A stretch of 62,631 bases of DNA from NCBI GenBank assembly GCA_000961575.1, contig LADP01000007.1, positions 1 through 62,631 of the forward strand. Reading direction: 5' to 3'. Position numbers and translations under genes: made by a program. Numbering within the stretch: position 1 is the first letter of the stretch; each line of letters opens with the position of its first letter. The DNA is from Peptococcaceae bacterium BRH_c8a (GTDB taxonomy: Bacteria; Bacillota; Desulfotomaculia; Desulfotomaculales; Desulfallaceae). This document shows positions 38,591 through 47,575 of this stretch, in pieces. The notes below the pieces were generated by a model, which saw nothing but the letters and a program-made list of their open reading frames with translations, was not told the DNA's origin and searched no databases.

Positions 38591-39498
38591 TTCTTTGGCA
38601 TTACATCCTTTTCTAATCCACCGTTAAGGAATGCAAAAAAAGCATCCGCAGCGTAATTGGCTATTCCCGGGGTGTAACGAACTAGAAACAACTTGCGGTT
38701 CATGTTGATATCGTTAATTTTGGCTTCATTTATTTTGCCGGAGGCCAGTGCTTCAACTGCAGCCCACCGGGAGACAAAACCTATGCCCAGACAAGCCTGG
38801 ACTGCGCTAATTACAGCCCTGGTGCTGCCCAGTTCCATCTCTATGGCAAGTTTTTCCGGAGCGAAGCCCTTCTCTTCCAGTATGCCCTCAATGGAACGGC
38901 GGGTTCCTGATCCCTCTTCGCGCAGGATATACTTTTCCTCGGCCAGTTCAGTAACATCAATTAGTTTACCTGCCCAGCGATGGCCGGCAGGCACGACTAA
39001 CACCAGTTCATCATCCAACCAGGGAACCAATTCCAGATTATCCCCGCCGACAGCGCTGCCCACTACCCCAAGGTCAATCTCCCTTTCTTTGATCCAACCG
39101 ACTACGTCACCACTGCCTGCAATGCGCATTTTCACCTTTACACCAGGATGATTGGCCCGGAACTTACCTATAAAGATGGGCAACAGGTACTCTCCGGGGA
39201 TGGTTCCCGCACCAATAGACAGCCGGCCTGTTTCAAGGCCCCGCAATGATTCTAGACCCGCTCTTATCTTTTTGTAATGACCAATCATTTGCCTGGCTTC
39301 TGGCAATAGCAGCCGGCCGGCCTCGGTCAAGAGAACTTTTTTTTCATCGCGCCGGAAAAGAGATACCTGGAGATGCTCCTCTAAAGCTTTAATTTGAAAA
39401 CTAATGGCTGGTTGGCTCATAAACATTTGTTTGGCTGCCCTGGTAAAGTTTTGCATCTCAGCCACCCGAACAAATGCTTCCAATTGCTTAAAATTCAA
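38587..39498 (-). CDS. LysR-family transcriptional regulator
   Basis: 303 residues. The N-terminal helix-turn-helix (MNFKQLEAFVRVAEMQNFTRAAKQM in part, then MSQPAISFQIKALEEHL) is typical; the C-terminal effector domain begins near GRLSIGAGTIPGEYLLP. It resembles CysB/CbbR-like LysR proteins; the effector is unknown. Its TTG start overlaps the stop of the PLP-enzyme gene by 4 bases (TTGA), so the two are cotranscribed and the regulator may control that enzyme's operon. It ends in a terminator. Confidence 0.9.
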   Translation of the reverse strand: MNFKQLEAFVRVAEMQNFTRAAKQMFMSQPAISFQIKALEEHLQVSLFRRDEKKVLLTEAGRLLLPEARQMIGHYKKIRAGLESLRGLETGRLSIGAGTIPGEYLLPIFIGKFRANHPGVKVKMRIAGSGDVVGWIKEREIDLGVVGSAVGGDNLELVPWLDDELVLVVPAGHRWAGKLIDVTELAEEKYILREEGSGTRRSIEGILEEKGFAPEKLAIEMELGSTRAVISAVQACLGIGFVSRWAAVEALASGKINEAKINDINMNRKLFLVRYTPGIANYAADAFFAFLNGGLEKDVMPKK

Positions 39499-40742
39499 TC
39501 GCTTTCACCACCACAGCGCCTAATTTCCTCCACCGCACGCTTCAGACCAATTTTTGTATAATATAGAGACAACCCCCCCTGAAAGTAAGCAGCATACGGT
39601 TCGCGAAGCGGCGCGTCAGCGGTAAATTCCAGTGAAGCGCCCTGGACGAATGTGCCGGCGGCCATGATTACCGGGTGCCCATAACCCGGAATGGAAGCGG
39701 GAATGGGTACGACGTGGCTGTCCACAGGTGAAGCGGCCTGTACCCCCCGGCAAAACGCCTCCAGGCGCGGTGCAGTGCCAAGTACCACCGCCTGGATAAT
39801 GTCGGTGCGTACAGCGCTCGGGGCGGGATAAACCTCGAAACCCAGCCGGCGAAAAAATAAAGCGCCCCAGATAGCCCCCCGCAGCGCTTCCATCACCAGG
39901 TGCGGGGCCAGATAAAGTCCTTGGTAAAACATACGCAGCCAGCCCATGGAAGGACCCACATCGGCTCCAATCCCGGGCGCGGTGAGCCGGTTGGCTGACA
40001 TATCCACTAACTTTTCCCGGCCGGCCACGTAACCGCCGGTTGGAGCCAGTCCCCCACCGGGGTTTTTGATCAGCGAGCCGGCAATAATATCCGCGCCGTT
40101 TTCCAATGGTTCCGTAGCTTCAACCAATTCACCATAACAATTATCCACAAATATAATAGTTTCCGGCCTACGCTTTTTGATAAACTGACAGAGCTTGCGC
40201 AGGCAGGGCATGTCCAGTGATGGGCGTAGGCTGTAACCGCAGGAACGCTGCAGCATAACCATCTTAACGGGCTGTTTCAATTCATTGTCCAGACCCGGCC
40301 AGTCAATTTCACCATCCGGCAGTAGTGCCAATTCCCGGTAAGTGACGCCCATCTGCGTCAGCGACCCTTCTGCGGGAGCATGCTTGCCAATAATCTTATC
40401 GAGGGTGTCATAAGGCTTTCCCTGCACCGCCAGTAGTCGGTCACCGGGTCTTAATATACCAAACAAACAAAGAGCAATGGCATGGGTGCCGCTGACTATC
40501 TGACCCCGCACCAGTGCTTTCTCTGCGCCAAACACCCTGGCAAACACCAGTTCCATAGTGTCCCGGCCGTCGTCGTCATAGCCATAACCAGTAGTTTCTC
40601 TTAGATGATAAGAGCTGACCCTGGCTTCATTAAATGCGTTTAAAACCTTAGTATGATTAGCGAACTCCACCGGGTCAAGTTGATCAAAATATACCTGTGC
40701 TTCCCGGTCAACCTCGCTCGCTATTGTGTCCAGATCCTTCAA
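39495..40742 (-). CDS. Methionine gamma-lyase-family PLP protein (YnbB-like)
   Basis: 415 residues, Cys/Met-metabolism PLP family called aluminium-resistance protein in older annotation. Features: GYDDDGRDTMELVFARVFGAEKALVRGQ (part), SGTHAIALCLFG, IFVDNCYGELVE with the PLP-binding Asp, and the Schiff-base Lys in GSLIKNPGGGLAPTGGY. The true substrate of the family is not established. TTG start with GGGAGG 10 bases upstream. In Firmicutes this gene commonly sits near hfq and miaA, as here. Confidence 0.88.
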   Translation of the reverse strand: MKDLDTIASEVDREAQVYFDQLDPVEFANHTKVLNAFNEARVSSYHLRETTGYGYDDDGRDTMELVFARVFGAEKALVRGQIVSGTHAIALCLFGILRPGDRLLAVQGKPYDTLDKIIGKHAPAEGSLTQMGVTYRELALLPDGEIDWPGLDNELKQPVKMVMLQRSCGYSLRPSLDMPCLRKLCQFIKKRRPETIIFVDNCYGELVEATEPLENGADIIAGSLIKNPGGGLAPTGGYVAGREKLVDMSANRLTAPGIGADVGPSMGWLRMFYQGLYLAPHLVMEALRGAIWGALFFRRLGFEVYPAPSAVRTDIIQAVVLGTAPRLEAFCRGVQAASPVDSHVVPIPASIPGYGHPVIMAAGTFVQGASLEFTADAPLREPYAAYFQGGLSLYYTKIGLKRAVEEIRRCGGESD

Positions 40743-41063
40743 TTAAACGTTTCCTCCCTACCCTAAAAATCCTTTTAAAGTTGATTGTAGTGGGCGCGGC
40801 GCTCCGGTGATATCGCTCCGCTCTCTCTTGCAATTCTTATTATTATGATTGGAACAGGCTATTGTTACCGCATGGCACCAACTGCTTAACCGTTTGGCTA
40901 CGCCCTAAGCAGTCATGAATTCGGGGCCTTGACGGGCTAATCAACGCATCCAGGTGCACCGTTCGCTCCGGATATCACCAGACGCCGCGAAGGCTGTTTT
41001 TTCATTTTCTGATGGTGCCGCGCACGGCATGGGCGTCTACTCAGGCATTTACTCTGTATAACA
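40743..41063. other. GC-rich intergenic region with structured sequence, no ORF
   Basis: 321 bases with no plausible gene. It contains an inverted repeat CTGCTTA/TAAGCAG (40882-40912) and two related words CGCTCCGG(TG)ATATC (near 40804 and 40969). Composition is higher in GC than other gaps nearby. It could encode a structured leader or small RNA, or be debris of a mobile element. Confidence 0.35.
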
Positions 41064-41999
41064 TTAATTATATACTGTATCCCGCGCCACCACCATATCC
41101 TCTCTGGTAATCAGCACCAGGTCGTCCCGACCGGTTGCCGGTAGAGCTACCAGCCTGACCGCCTGCACCCGCATCGCCCTTTCCACCAGATTGCGTACCA
41201 ACCGCGCATTGCCATTGTGCTGGTGCAACCGGCACAACGATTCAATAATCAGCCGCAGTTCCTCCCTGGCTCCGTTGGTCAGGCGGTATTCCCTCTGGTC
41301 CAACATCATGTCCGCAATACATAAAAGCTCGCGCGTGGAATAGTCCGGAAAGTTAATATGGATTGGAAAACGTGACCGCAGGCCGGGATTTGTCTCCATA
41401 AACCTGTCCATTTCCTCTTTGTAACCCGCCAGAATAATCACCAAATTGTTTTTTGAATCCTCCATACCCTTGACAATAGTATCTATAGCTTCCTTACCGA
41501 AGTCCTTTTCCCCTCCCCGGGCCAGGGAATAAGCTTCGTCGATAAATAATATTCCCCCCAGAGATTTTTTGATTTGTTCTCTGGTTTTTTGGGCTGTGTG
41601 TCCGATATATTCTCCCACCAGATCAGCCCTCTCCACCTCTTGCAGGTGGCCCTTGGGCAAAATGCCGGCTTCCCGGAACAATCGGCCCAGTATCCTGGCT
41701 ACCGACGTCTTGCCCGTCCCCGGGTTGCCTTTAAAGACCATATGCAAGGCTTGGGCTTCCGAATGCAGTTTTTCTTTCTGGCGTCTCTTTTGAATTTCCA
41801 TAAATGCGTATATCTCGTTGATATGTTTTTTAACGCTGCTCAAGCCTACCAGTGATTCTAATTCCTGTCTAATTTCACCGATCTTTTCAATGCTTCCATC
41901 CGGTCTGGCTCCATTTCCGTCCGGCGCCGGGCGCACCCTGCCGTTCCCTGGAGCAGACGGGGCTCTGGACGCTTTTTTGTTTATCGTACTGTTCCACAT
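41064..41999 (-). CDS. spoVK: SpoVK-like AAA+ ATPase
   Basis: About 311 residues from ATG 41999 (AAGG 5 bases upstream); longer frames reach 42095. One AAA+ domain of the CbbX/SpoVK type: Walker A FKGNPGTGKTSVAR, Walker B GGILFIDEAYSLA, and GLRSRFPIHINFPDYS (sensor/Arg-finger region). SpoVK is needed for spore maturation in Bacillus. The N-terminal part is a basic Pro/Gly-rich linker. It follows hfq after a terminator, so it probably has its own promoter. Confidence 0.88.
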   Translation of the reverse strand: MWNSTINKKASRAPSAPGNGRVRPAPDGNGARPDGSIEKIGEIRQELESLVGLSSVKKHINEIYAFMEIQKRRQKEKLHSEAQALHMVFKGNPGTGKTSVARILGRLFREAGILPKGHLQEVERADLVGEYIGHTAQKTREQIKKSLGGILFIDEAYSLARGGEKDFGKEAIDTIVKGMEDSKNNLVIILAGYKEEMDRFMETNPGLRSRFPIHINFPDYSTRELLCIADMMLDQREYRLTNGAREELRLIIESLCRLHQHNGNARLVRNLVERAMRVQAVRLVALPATGRDDLVLITREDMVVARDTVYN

Positions 42000-42095
42000 T
42001 TTTACCTTGACCAACCCGACCACCTCGCCAGCGTCATAATAATATCTATGCGCCGGGCATGCACAAACTGCCTGATCATAAAATCCGTTATCCAA

Positions 42096-42122
42096 ACAAA
42101 AAAAAACCTCCCCAGGGAGGTT
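42096..42122 (-). terminator. Terminator after hfq
   Basis: AACCTCCC and GGGAGGTT (42105-42122) form a stem; on the minus strand it is followed by nine or more T. Confidence 0.85.
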
Positions 42123-42211
42123 ACCAGTAATAGAATGTTATTGCGGAACCCTAATATTTGCCCAATGCGGGCAATATAATGTTCGGCTCCACCGGGCTAA
42201 TCGGCGCTAAA

Positions 42212-42457
42212 TTAGCTGGATTTAGTCTCTGTAAAGGATGTGTTCACCGGTTTCATGGGGCTGACGGTGGATATGGCATGTTTATATACCATCATTTGTT
42301 TGCCGTCACTTTCCATAATCACAGTGAAGTTATCAAAACCTTTCACGGTCCCCTTTAGTTGAAAGCCGTTGACCAAAAAAATGGTCACCGGGATATTGTC
42401 TTTTCGGACCTGGTTTAAAAAAGCATCCTGCAAATTTATTTGCGTCTTTGTCATCAT
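42212..42457 (-). CDS. hfq: RNA chaperone Hfq
   Basis: 81 residues with both Sm motifs: [22 protein letters not shown] (start in part), [18 protein letters not shown], and the distal [10 protein letters not shown] (the KHA signature). It binds small RNAs and mRNAs as a hexamer. ATG ATG start with GGAGG 5 bases upstream; either Met is possible. It is 38 bases after miaA in the same direction, the standard miaA-hfq pairing. Confidence 0.96.
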   Translation of the reverse strand: MMTKTQINLQDAFLNQVRKDNIPVTIFLVNGFQLKGTVKGFDNFTVIMESDGKQMMVYKHAISTVSPMKPVNTSFTETKSS

Positions 42458-42495
42458 GTTACCTCCGTTGGCATTTTTTCTTTTTCTTTATCTAT

Positions 42496-43446
42496 CTACT
42501 GCCATTTGTCCCTTGCTAAAGCGATAATTGCATCCACAGCATGGTAGTTGGAAACATACTGCCCCATATCTATCCATTTGATGTTACTATATCGCCTGAA
42601 CCAAGTCAACTGCCGCTTGGCAAAACGCCTGGTATTTCTCTTTAGCATATGCACTGCTTCTTCCAGTGAGTACCGGTTACACAGGTAACCAACAATTTCC
42701 TTATAACCCAACCCCTGCATGGAAACAAGCTCAGGGCGGTAACCACGGTTAAGTAGTTCTTGGACTTCCTGTACCAGACCATGCGCAATCATTAAATCCA
42801 CCCGTTTTTCTATTCTGCTGTACAATTCATCCCGTTCATATTGCAAACAAAAAAAGAGTTTATCATAAGGCCGGTATTCTTTTTTACTCTGGTTTCGTTG
42901 CAACGCGCCGGTGATGCCGGTCTGGTTATATATCTCCAGTGCCCTGATTACTCTTTTCAGGTTGTTGGCATGGATGCGGTCCGCCGTTTCCGGATCCACT
43001 AAACGCAAACGGTCGTGCACCACCTGGTTACCCTTCTCCTCTGCCTCCCGCTTTAACAGCTGTCGTAAACCGGTATCGGGGGCAACGTGGTTAAAATCGT
43101 AATCAAATATTACGGCATCGATATAAAAACCGGTGCCCCCCACTAAAATGGGCATTTTGCCTCGGGCATGAATGTCTTTAATCGCCTGTCTAGCCTGTAT
43201 TTGAAAGTTAGCCACTGTAAAATTAGCATCGGGATTAATCACATCGATAAGGTGGTGTGGAATATCTTTCTTTTCCTTATGATCAGGCTTGGCAGTACCA
43301 ATATCCATGAAGCGGTAAATTAACATGGAATCAGCAGAAACCACCTCGCCGCCCAGTTCTTCCGCCACCTTAACGGCTACTTCGGTTTTCCCTGTGGCAG
43401 TAGGGCCGGCAATAATTATAAGCGGTATTTTTTGTTCTGCTGCCAT
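42496..43446 (-). CDS. miaA: tRNA dimethylallyltransferase MiaA
   Basis: About 316 residues from ATG 43446 (GGAGGGG 6 bases upstream; a GTG at 43452 sits on the binding site). P-loop GPTATGKTEVAV, DSMLIYRFMDIGTAKP (slightly variant, Leu-Ile where Gln-Val is usual), HHLIDV, VGGTGFYIDAV and RRFAKRQLTWFR. It adds dimethylallyl to A37 of tRNAs reading UNN codons. MiaB encoded upstream in the same block makes the next modification. Confidence 0.95.
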   Translation of the reverse strand: MAAEQKIPLIIIAGPTATGKTEVAVKVAEELGGEVVSADSMLIYRFMDIGTAKPDHKEKKDIPHHLIDVINPDANFTVANFQIQARQAIKDIHARGKMPILVGGTGFYIDAVIFDYDFNHVAPDTGLRQLLKREAEEKGNQVVHDRLRLVDPETADRIHANNLKRVIRALEIYNQTGITGALQRNQSKKEYRPYDKLFFCLQYERDELYSRIEKRVDLMIAHGLVQEVQELLNRGYRPELVSMQGLGYKEIVGYLCNRYSLEEAVHMLKRNTRRFAKRQLTWFRRYSNIKWIDMGQYVSNYHAVDAIIALARDKWQ

Positions 43447-43479
43447 GCTCACCCCTCCACGGGTTTTTTGACTTTAATT

Positions 43480-44280
43480 TTATATTTCTTTGAGCAGGAT
43501 GCCAAATATAATGGGTGATCTTTTTCCCCCTGTTAGATAGCTAAAACCCAGCTCCCGCAAACGATTCCCGCACCGTATATCCTTTACCACCACCCGCTTT
43601 CTGGCCACCCTTAAGGCCAACGCCGTTACTTCCGGCGTTAATGGGCGGTGGTCTGCCAGTGGCCTTAAGGAATTGATACCGCTTGATTGTGTCAATGGAC
43701 TACTAAACATGGGATCTAGGTACACCACGTCAAAACTATCGGGCGGCAGGCTTTCTAAGACGACCCGGTGATCGGCGCATTTTATTTCAATGCGCCGCAT
43801 AGAATCCTGAACCGCCCGGGATCCCCGGTTATAAGTTTGCATGCCATGGCGCACCAGGGCAGCAACTACTGGCGACGATTCCAACCCTAAAACCTGGCCG
43901 CTTTCCCCGGCTACATAACCGGCCACTAATGCGTCATTGCCCAGTCCCAGGGTGCAGTCCAGCACACGCTGGCCGGGCTTGAGATCCATAGCAGCGATCA
44001 TCTGATCATTTTTTCCTTTTCGGATTTCTGCTATACGCAGTACCGCCAGTCCCGGGTGAAAAAAAAATTCCACACTTCCATCGGTAAAAAAGACTCGCCC
44101 GGCTTCCACTATAATTGCCCCGTCAGCTTCATATTGGCCCAGCAGCGCACCCAGTGATAAATTGTCCCTGGACACCCGGGGCACCCCGGTCTCAGCGCTA
44201 ATCCGGTCAGCCAAATCATTTAGGTCCATTCCGGAACGCAGTGATGTGGTTACCAAAATTTTCTTACCGTACCAGTTCAA
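43480..44280 (-). CDS. SAM-dependent methyltransferase, RsmJ-like
   Basis: 266 residues from TTG 44280 (GGAGGG 5-6 bases upstream, inside the overlap with mutL). The SAM motif RVLDCTLGLGNDALVAGYV is followed by LESSPVVAALVRHGM, and motif IV is VVYLDPMFSSPL. These features match the RsmJ/YhiQ family (16S rRNA G1516 methyltransferase), though the N-terminal half differs. Substrate inferred by family only. It lies between mutL and miaA, as often seen in Clostridia. Confidence 0.8.
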   Translation of the reverse strand: MNWYGKKILVTTSLRSGMDLNDLADRISAETGVPRVSRDNLSLGALLGQYEADGAIIVEAGRVFFTDGSVEFFFHPGLAVLRIAEIRKGKNDQMIAAMDLKPGQRVLDCTLGLGNDALVAGYVAGESGQVLGLESSPVVAALVRHGMQTYNRGSRAVQDSMRRIEIKCADHRVVLESLPPDSFDVVYLDPMFSSPLTQSSGINSLRPLADHRPLTPEVTALALRVARKRVVVKDIRCGNRLRELGFSYLTGGKRSPIIFGILLKEI

Positions 44281-44294
44281 AGTATACCCTCCGG

Positions 44295-46208
44295 TCAAGC
44301 GCGCTTGAACATAACGCTTAACTCCCGCCGGCTTATAGACACCAGAGTAGGCCTGCCATGTGGACAGGTAAACGGTTCATTGGCCGCAGCTAATTGCTCC
44401 ACTAGGGACTGCATCGCCTGTATGGCAAGTTTTTCCCCCGCCTTAATCGCAGCTTTGCAGGCCAACAGGGCGGACAGAGCGAATTTAACCCCCAAACCAC
44501 CAGGTTTACCCTGTTCTACTATTGTTTCCAGCATATCCTCTATCAAACGTTCACTTTTTCCTGGACTGCTGTCCCCGGGGATACCACGCAACAGCAAGCT
44601 GTCCCGGCCGAAATCATCCAGGACAAAACCCAGGGCTTCAATCTCCGACCTATACTCCCAAAGCAGCTCCTTTTCGTGGGCCCTTAAATTTACACTTAAC
44701 GGAACCAGTAAATACTGCACTTGAGGAGTGTTATTTTGCAGCTGTTCATAGTATTTTTCAAAGAGTACCCTCTCGTGGGCAGCATGCTGGTCAATCAGAT
44801 ACACACTGCCTTCGCTTTCAGCAATGATATACATGTTCAGCAGTTGGGCCACCACCTGCAGGCGGGGAAACTCAGCACCCCGGTAATCGGGCTGTGCTTC
44901 GGTGGTCACAGTTTCGTTAAGGTGACCGACAACTGCTTTTACTGCTGCTCCCACGGTCGCCTGACTTTCCATGTTTACCGGGTCACCGGCCGGCTCTGCA
45001 TCATTAGGTTCGGGTAGCTCATCTTTCTCGTGTTCAATGTACTTTAAAATTTCCATAACGCACTCCGGTTGTGCCTGAGGCAGTAAACTATCGTATGCAA
45101 CGTTATGAGGTACAGTGGTTTTTTTATTGTCGGCGGTATCAAAGGACAGTTTAAAGGGTTCGGCCGTAGCAGGTAAACTTGGTTTATTGATTAAATTAGA
45201 TCCTACTGCCGGGATTAAGTTAGTCTGTCGCAGAGACCTTCGTACCGTAGTGCTGATTAACTGCGCCAGTTGTTCTTCGTTTTCAATTTTTATTTCGGTT
45301 TTGGCCGGATGAACATTAACGTCAATTAGGGCTGGGGGTAATTGCAATTGTAATACCGCCAGAGGATACCGGCCGATACTAATTAACCCTTTGTAGGCTT
45401 CTTCCAAGGCTTGATTGACAGTACTACTGCGCACCAGCCTGCCGTTAACTGATACCGTAATTTGCTGCCTGGTGCTGCGGTTCAGCTCTGGCTTACCCAC
45501 ATACCCGACTACAGTAATATCACCCTCAACGGCGGTTACCGGGACCATCATCCCGGCTTCTTCCACCCCGTAAACAGCAGCTATTGCATCCAACAGCTTA
45601 CCTGTCCCTGGTGATCGGAACACCTCACGTCCCCGCTGTTCCATGGCAAACCTGACTCCGGGTCTAATTAAAGACAGTTTATAAATCAAATCAGCTATTA
45701 ATCCACCCTCGGTGGATTTTGTTTTCATGTGCTTGCGGCGGGCCGGGGTATTAAAAAAAAGGTCAGTAATTGCAATCGATGTACCCACCGGACAACCGGT
45801 CGGGCCAAACTCAGTAATGGTACCGCCATGAACGCGCATTAGATACCCCGCGTTGTCTTGTGGAGTGCGGGTCTTGATCTGCAAGTCAGCAACTGCAGCA
45901 ATGCTGGGCAGTGCTTCGCCCCTAAAACCCAAGGTTTCAATATGGCCCAGATCTGCGGCGTCATTAATTTTACTGGTGGCATGACGATGAAAAGCCAGGG
46001 GGGTGTCCTCCTGGCTTATTCCACAACCATTATCAACCACCGTTATTGCATCGGCCCCGCCACCGACCAGGGTTACCGTTATCCTGTCCGCCCCGGCGTC
46101 CAGCGAATTTTCCACCAGTTCCTTAACTACCGAAACAGGCCGTTCTACCACTTCACCGGCGGCTATGCGACAGGCCGTGCTTTCGTCCAATATTTTAATT
46201 TTCGGCAT
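44295..46208 (-). CDS. mutL: DNA mismatch repair protein MutL
   Basis: About 637 residues from ATG 46208. N-terminal GHKL ATPase: ELVENSLDAGADRI, VVDNGCGI and GFRGEALPSI. The C-terminal domain has the endonuclease motif DQHAAHERVLFE and FTCPHGRPT, so this is the nicking type of MutL. It links MutS to downstream repair. A Ser/Thr/Glu-rich linker lies about residues 340-440. Its 5' end overlaps the HDAC stop, and its stop overlaps the methyltransferase start region. Confidence 0.96.
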   Translation of the reverse strand: MPKIKILDESTACRIAAGEVVERPVSVVKELVENSLDAGADRITVTLVGGGADAITVVDNGCGISQEDTPLAFHRHATSKINDAADLGHIETLGFRGEALPSIAAVADLQIKTRTPQDNAGYLMRVHGGTITEFGPTGCPVGTSIAITDLFFNTPARRKHMKTKSTEGGLIADLIYKLSLIRPGVRFAMEQRGREVFRSPGTGKLLDAIAAVYGVEEAGMMVPVTAVEGDITVVGYVGKPELNRSTRQQITVSVNGRLVRSSTVNQALEEAYKGLISIGRYPLAVLQLQLPPALIDVNVHPAKTEIKIENEEQLAQLISTTVRRSLRQTNLIPAVGSNLINKPSLPATAEPFKLSFDTADNKKTTVPHNVAYDSLLPQAQPECVMEILKYIEHEKDELPEPNDAEPAGDPVNMESQATVGAAVKAVVGHLNETVTTEAQPDYRGAEFPRLQVVAQLLNMYIIAESEGSVYLIDQHAAHERVLFEKYYEQLQNNTPQVQYLLVPLSVNLRAHEKELLWEYRSEIEALGFVLDDFGRDSLLLRGIPGDSSPGKSERLIEDMLETIVEQGKPGGLGVKFALSALLACKAAIKAGEKLAIQAMQSLVEQLAAANEPFTCPHGRPTLVSISRRELSVMFKRA

Positions 46209-46216
46209 CCTGCTGT

Positions 46217-47575
46217 CTATCCTTCCGTTACCCATTCCTGGCCTTTTTTCTTATCGAAAGACATACAAGTATCTGTTGACCTGTCTTGCATATACACATA
46301 GTCGCATTTTTTGTTCCTTTTAGACTCTTCGTAGATGTCAAAAGCTTGGCTCTGGCATTTATGGCAGGCCTGAAACGGAATGGAGATGGCAAAAATGTTA
46401 ACCGGCTCACGGTGTCCCCGTTCACCCCGGGATTCTATGAGTATATATCCGGGGCAGTCCGGACATACCTTAACTTTTTCAAGCTGTTCTTCCTCAATAT
46501 AATCAGTATCGTAATAGATAAATTTTTTCCTTTGGTAATATTCACCGGTACCAAAGATTTTTTGCAGGTCGATTTTATCTTTTTTCTCCCAGGTTTCCAG
46601 TAACTGTTCCACCATCCGGTGCACCAGGTTTACCCTGTCCGGACTTTCTTTAAACCTGCCCGGCCAATAATCCGGTTCCATTACGCACGAGTAATCTATA
46701 TCAGCCAGGGCCAGAATAATAGCCAGGTTAATGTATGGCAGGGCAGTTTCAATGGCGTAACCGCCTTCCAATACCGCCAAGTGTGGTTTAAGTTTTCGGG
46801 TAAAATCAGCGTAGGCCCGGGCGGTAAACCTCATGCTGCCCAGCGGGTCAGTGTAGTGATTGTCCTGACCGGCCGAATTAATGATGATGTCCGGTTTAAA
46901 ATCCTTTACCACCGGCAGCACCAGATTATCCACCACGTACATGAAAATTTCGTCGGTGGATCCGGGCGGCAGCGGTATATTTAGTGTTCTGCCGTAAGCC
47001 CCGGGCCCGCCTAATTCATGGGCAAAACCGGTGCCGGGGAAAATAGTCCGTCCATCCTGGTGAAAAGAAATAAATAACACGTCTGGATCGTGGTAAAAAA
47101 TATCCTGGGTTCCGTCACCGTGATGAGCATCCGAATCAATGATGGCCACCCTTTTAATGCCATGTCTACGGCGCAGGTACTCCACTAAAATGGCCTCGTT
47201 ATTGATGCTGCAAAAACCCCGGTTGCCGTGTACTACACGCATGGCGTGATGACCAGGCGGGCGGACCACGGCAAAACCGTTTTTAATTTCTTTGTTTATT
47301 ATGCTATCACCAAGCTGCATAGTGGATCCGGCAGCGATTAAGTGCGCTTCAGTTACCTGACTTTGCACCCGGGGCACACAAAAATGGGCCCTGGCTATAT
47401 CATGCATGGTGGCCAACCGGGGCGCATATTCCTGAATCTGGGGCATATCCATAACCCCTTCTTCAAAAATCTGATCCCTGGTGTACAGGAGGCGTTCCTC
47501 CCGCTCAGGGTGAGTGGGCGAAATAGCCCAGTCAAACGCAGGAAAGAATATTAGACCGGTTTTATTTAAGGTCAT
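46217..47575 (-). CDS. Histone deacetylase-family protein (AcuC-like)
   Basis: 452 residues. The deacetylase core is complete: RPPGHHAMRV (paired His), IDSDAHHGDGTQ (Asp and His zinc ligands), and NSAGQDNHYTDPLGSM (the distal Asp, with Gln where Phe is usual). A C-terminal extension carries CPDC and CHKC, which could bind another zinc. Probable action is deacetylation of a small molecule or protein Lys. ATG begins right after the preceding gene's TAG, so they are coupled. Confidence 0.85.
   Translation of the reverse strand: MTLNKTGLIFFPAFDWAISPTHPEREERLLYTRDQIFEEGVMDMPQIQEYAPRLATMHDIARAHFCVPRVQSQVTEAHLIAAGSTMQLGDSIINKEIKNGFAVVRPPGHHAMRVVHGNRGFCSINNEAILVEYLRRRHGIKRVAIIDSDAHHGDGTQDIFYHDPDVLFISFHQDGRTIFPGTGFAHELGGPGAYGRTLNIPLPPGSTDEIFMYVVDNLVLPVVKDFKPDIIINSAGQDNHYTDPLGSMRFTARAYADFTRKLKPHLAVLEGGYAIETALPYINLAIILALADIDYSCVMEPDYWPGRFKESPDRVNLVHRMVEQLLETWEKKDKIDLQKIFGTGEYYQRKKFIYYDTDYIEEEQLEKVKVCPDCPGYILIESRGERGHREPVNIFAISIPFQACHKCQSQAFDIYEESKRNKKCDYVYMQDRSTDTCMSFDKKKGQEWVTEG

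Noticed and set aside
38693-39151. A 152-codon frame antisense to the LysR gene
   Set aside because: The LysR family assignment and its overlap with the upstream gene are clear; the antisense frame is Ser/Pro-rich shadow sequence.
44305-45017. Several 98-139 codon plus frames opposite mutL
   Set aside because: They lie fully inside mutL, which has all family motifs on the other strand.
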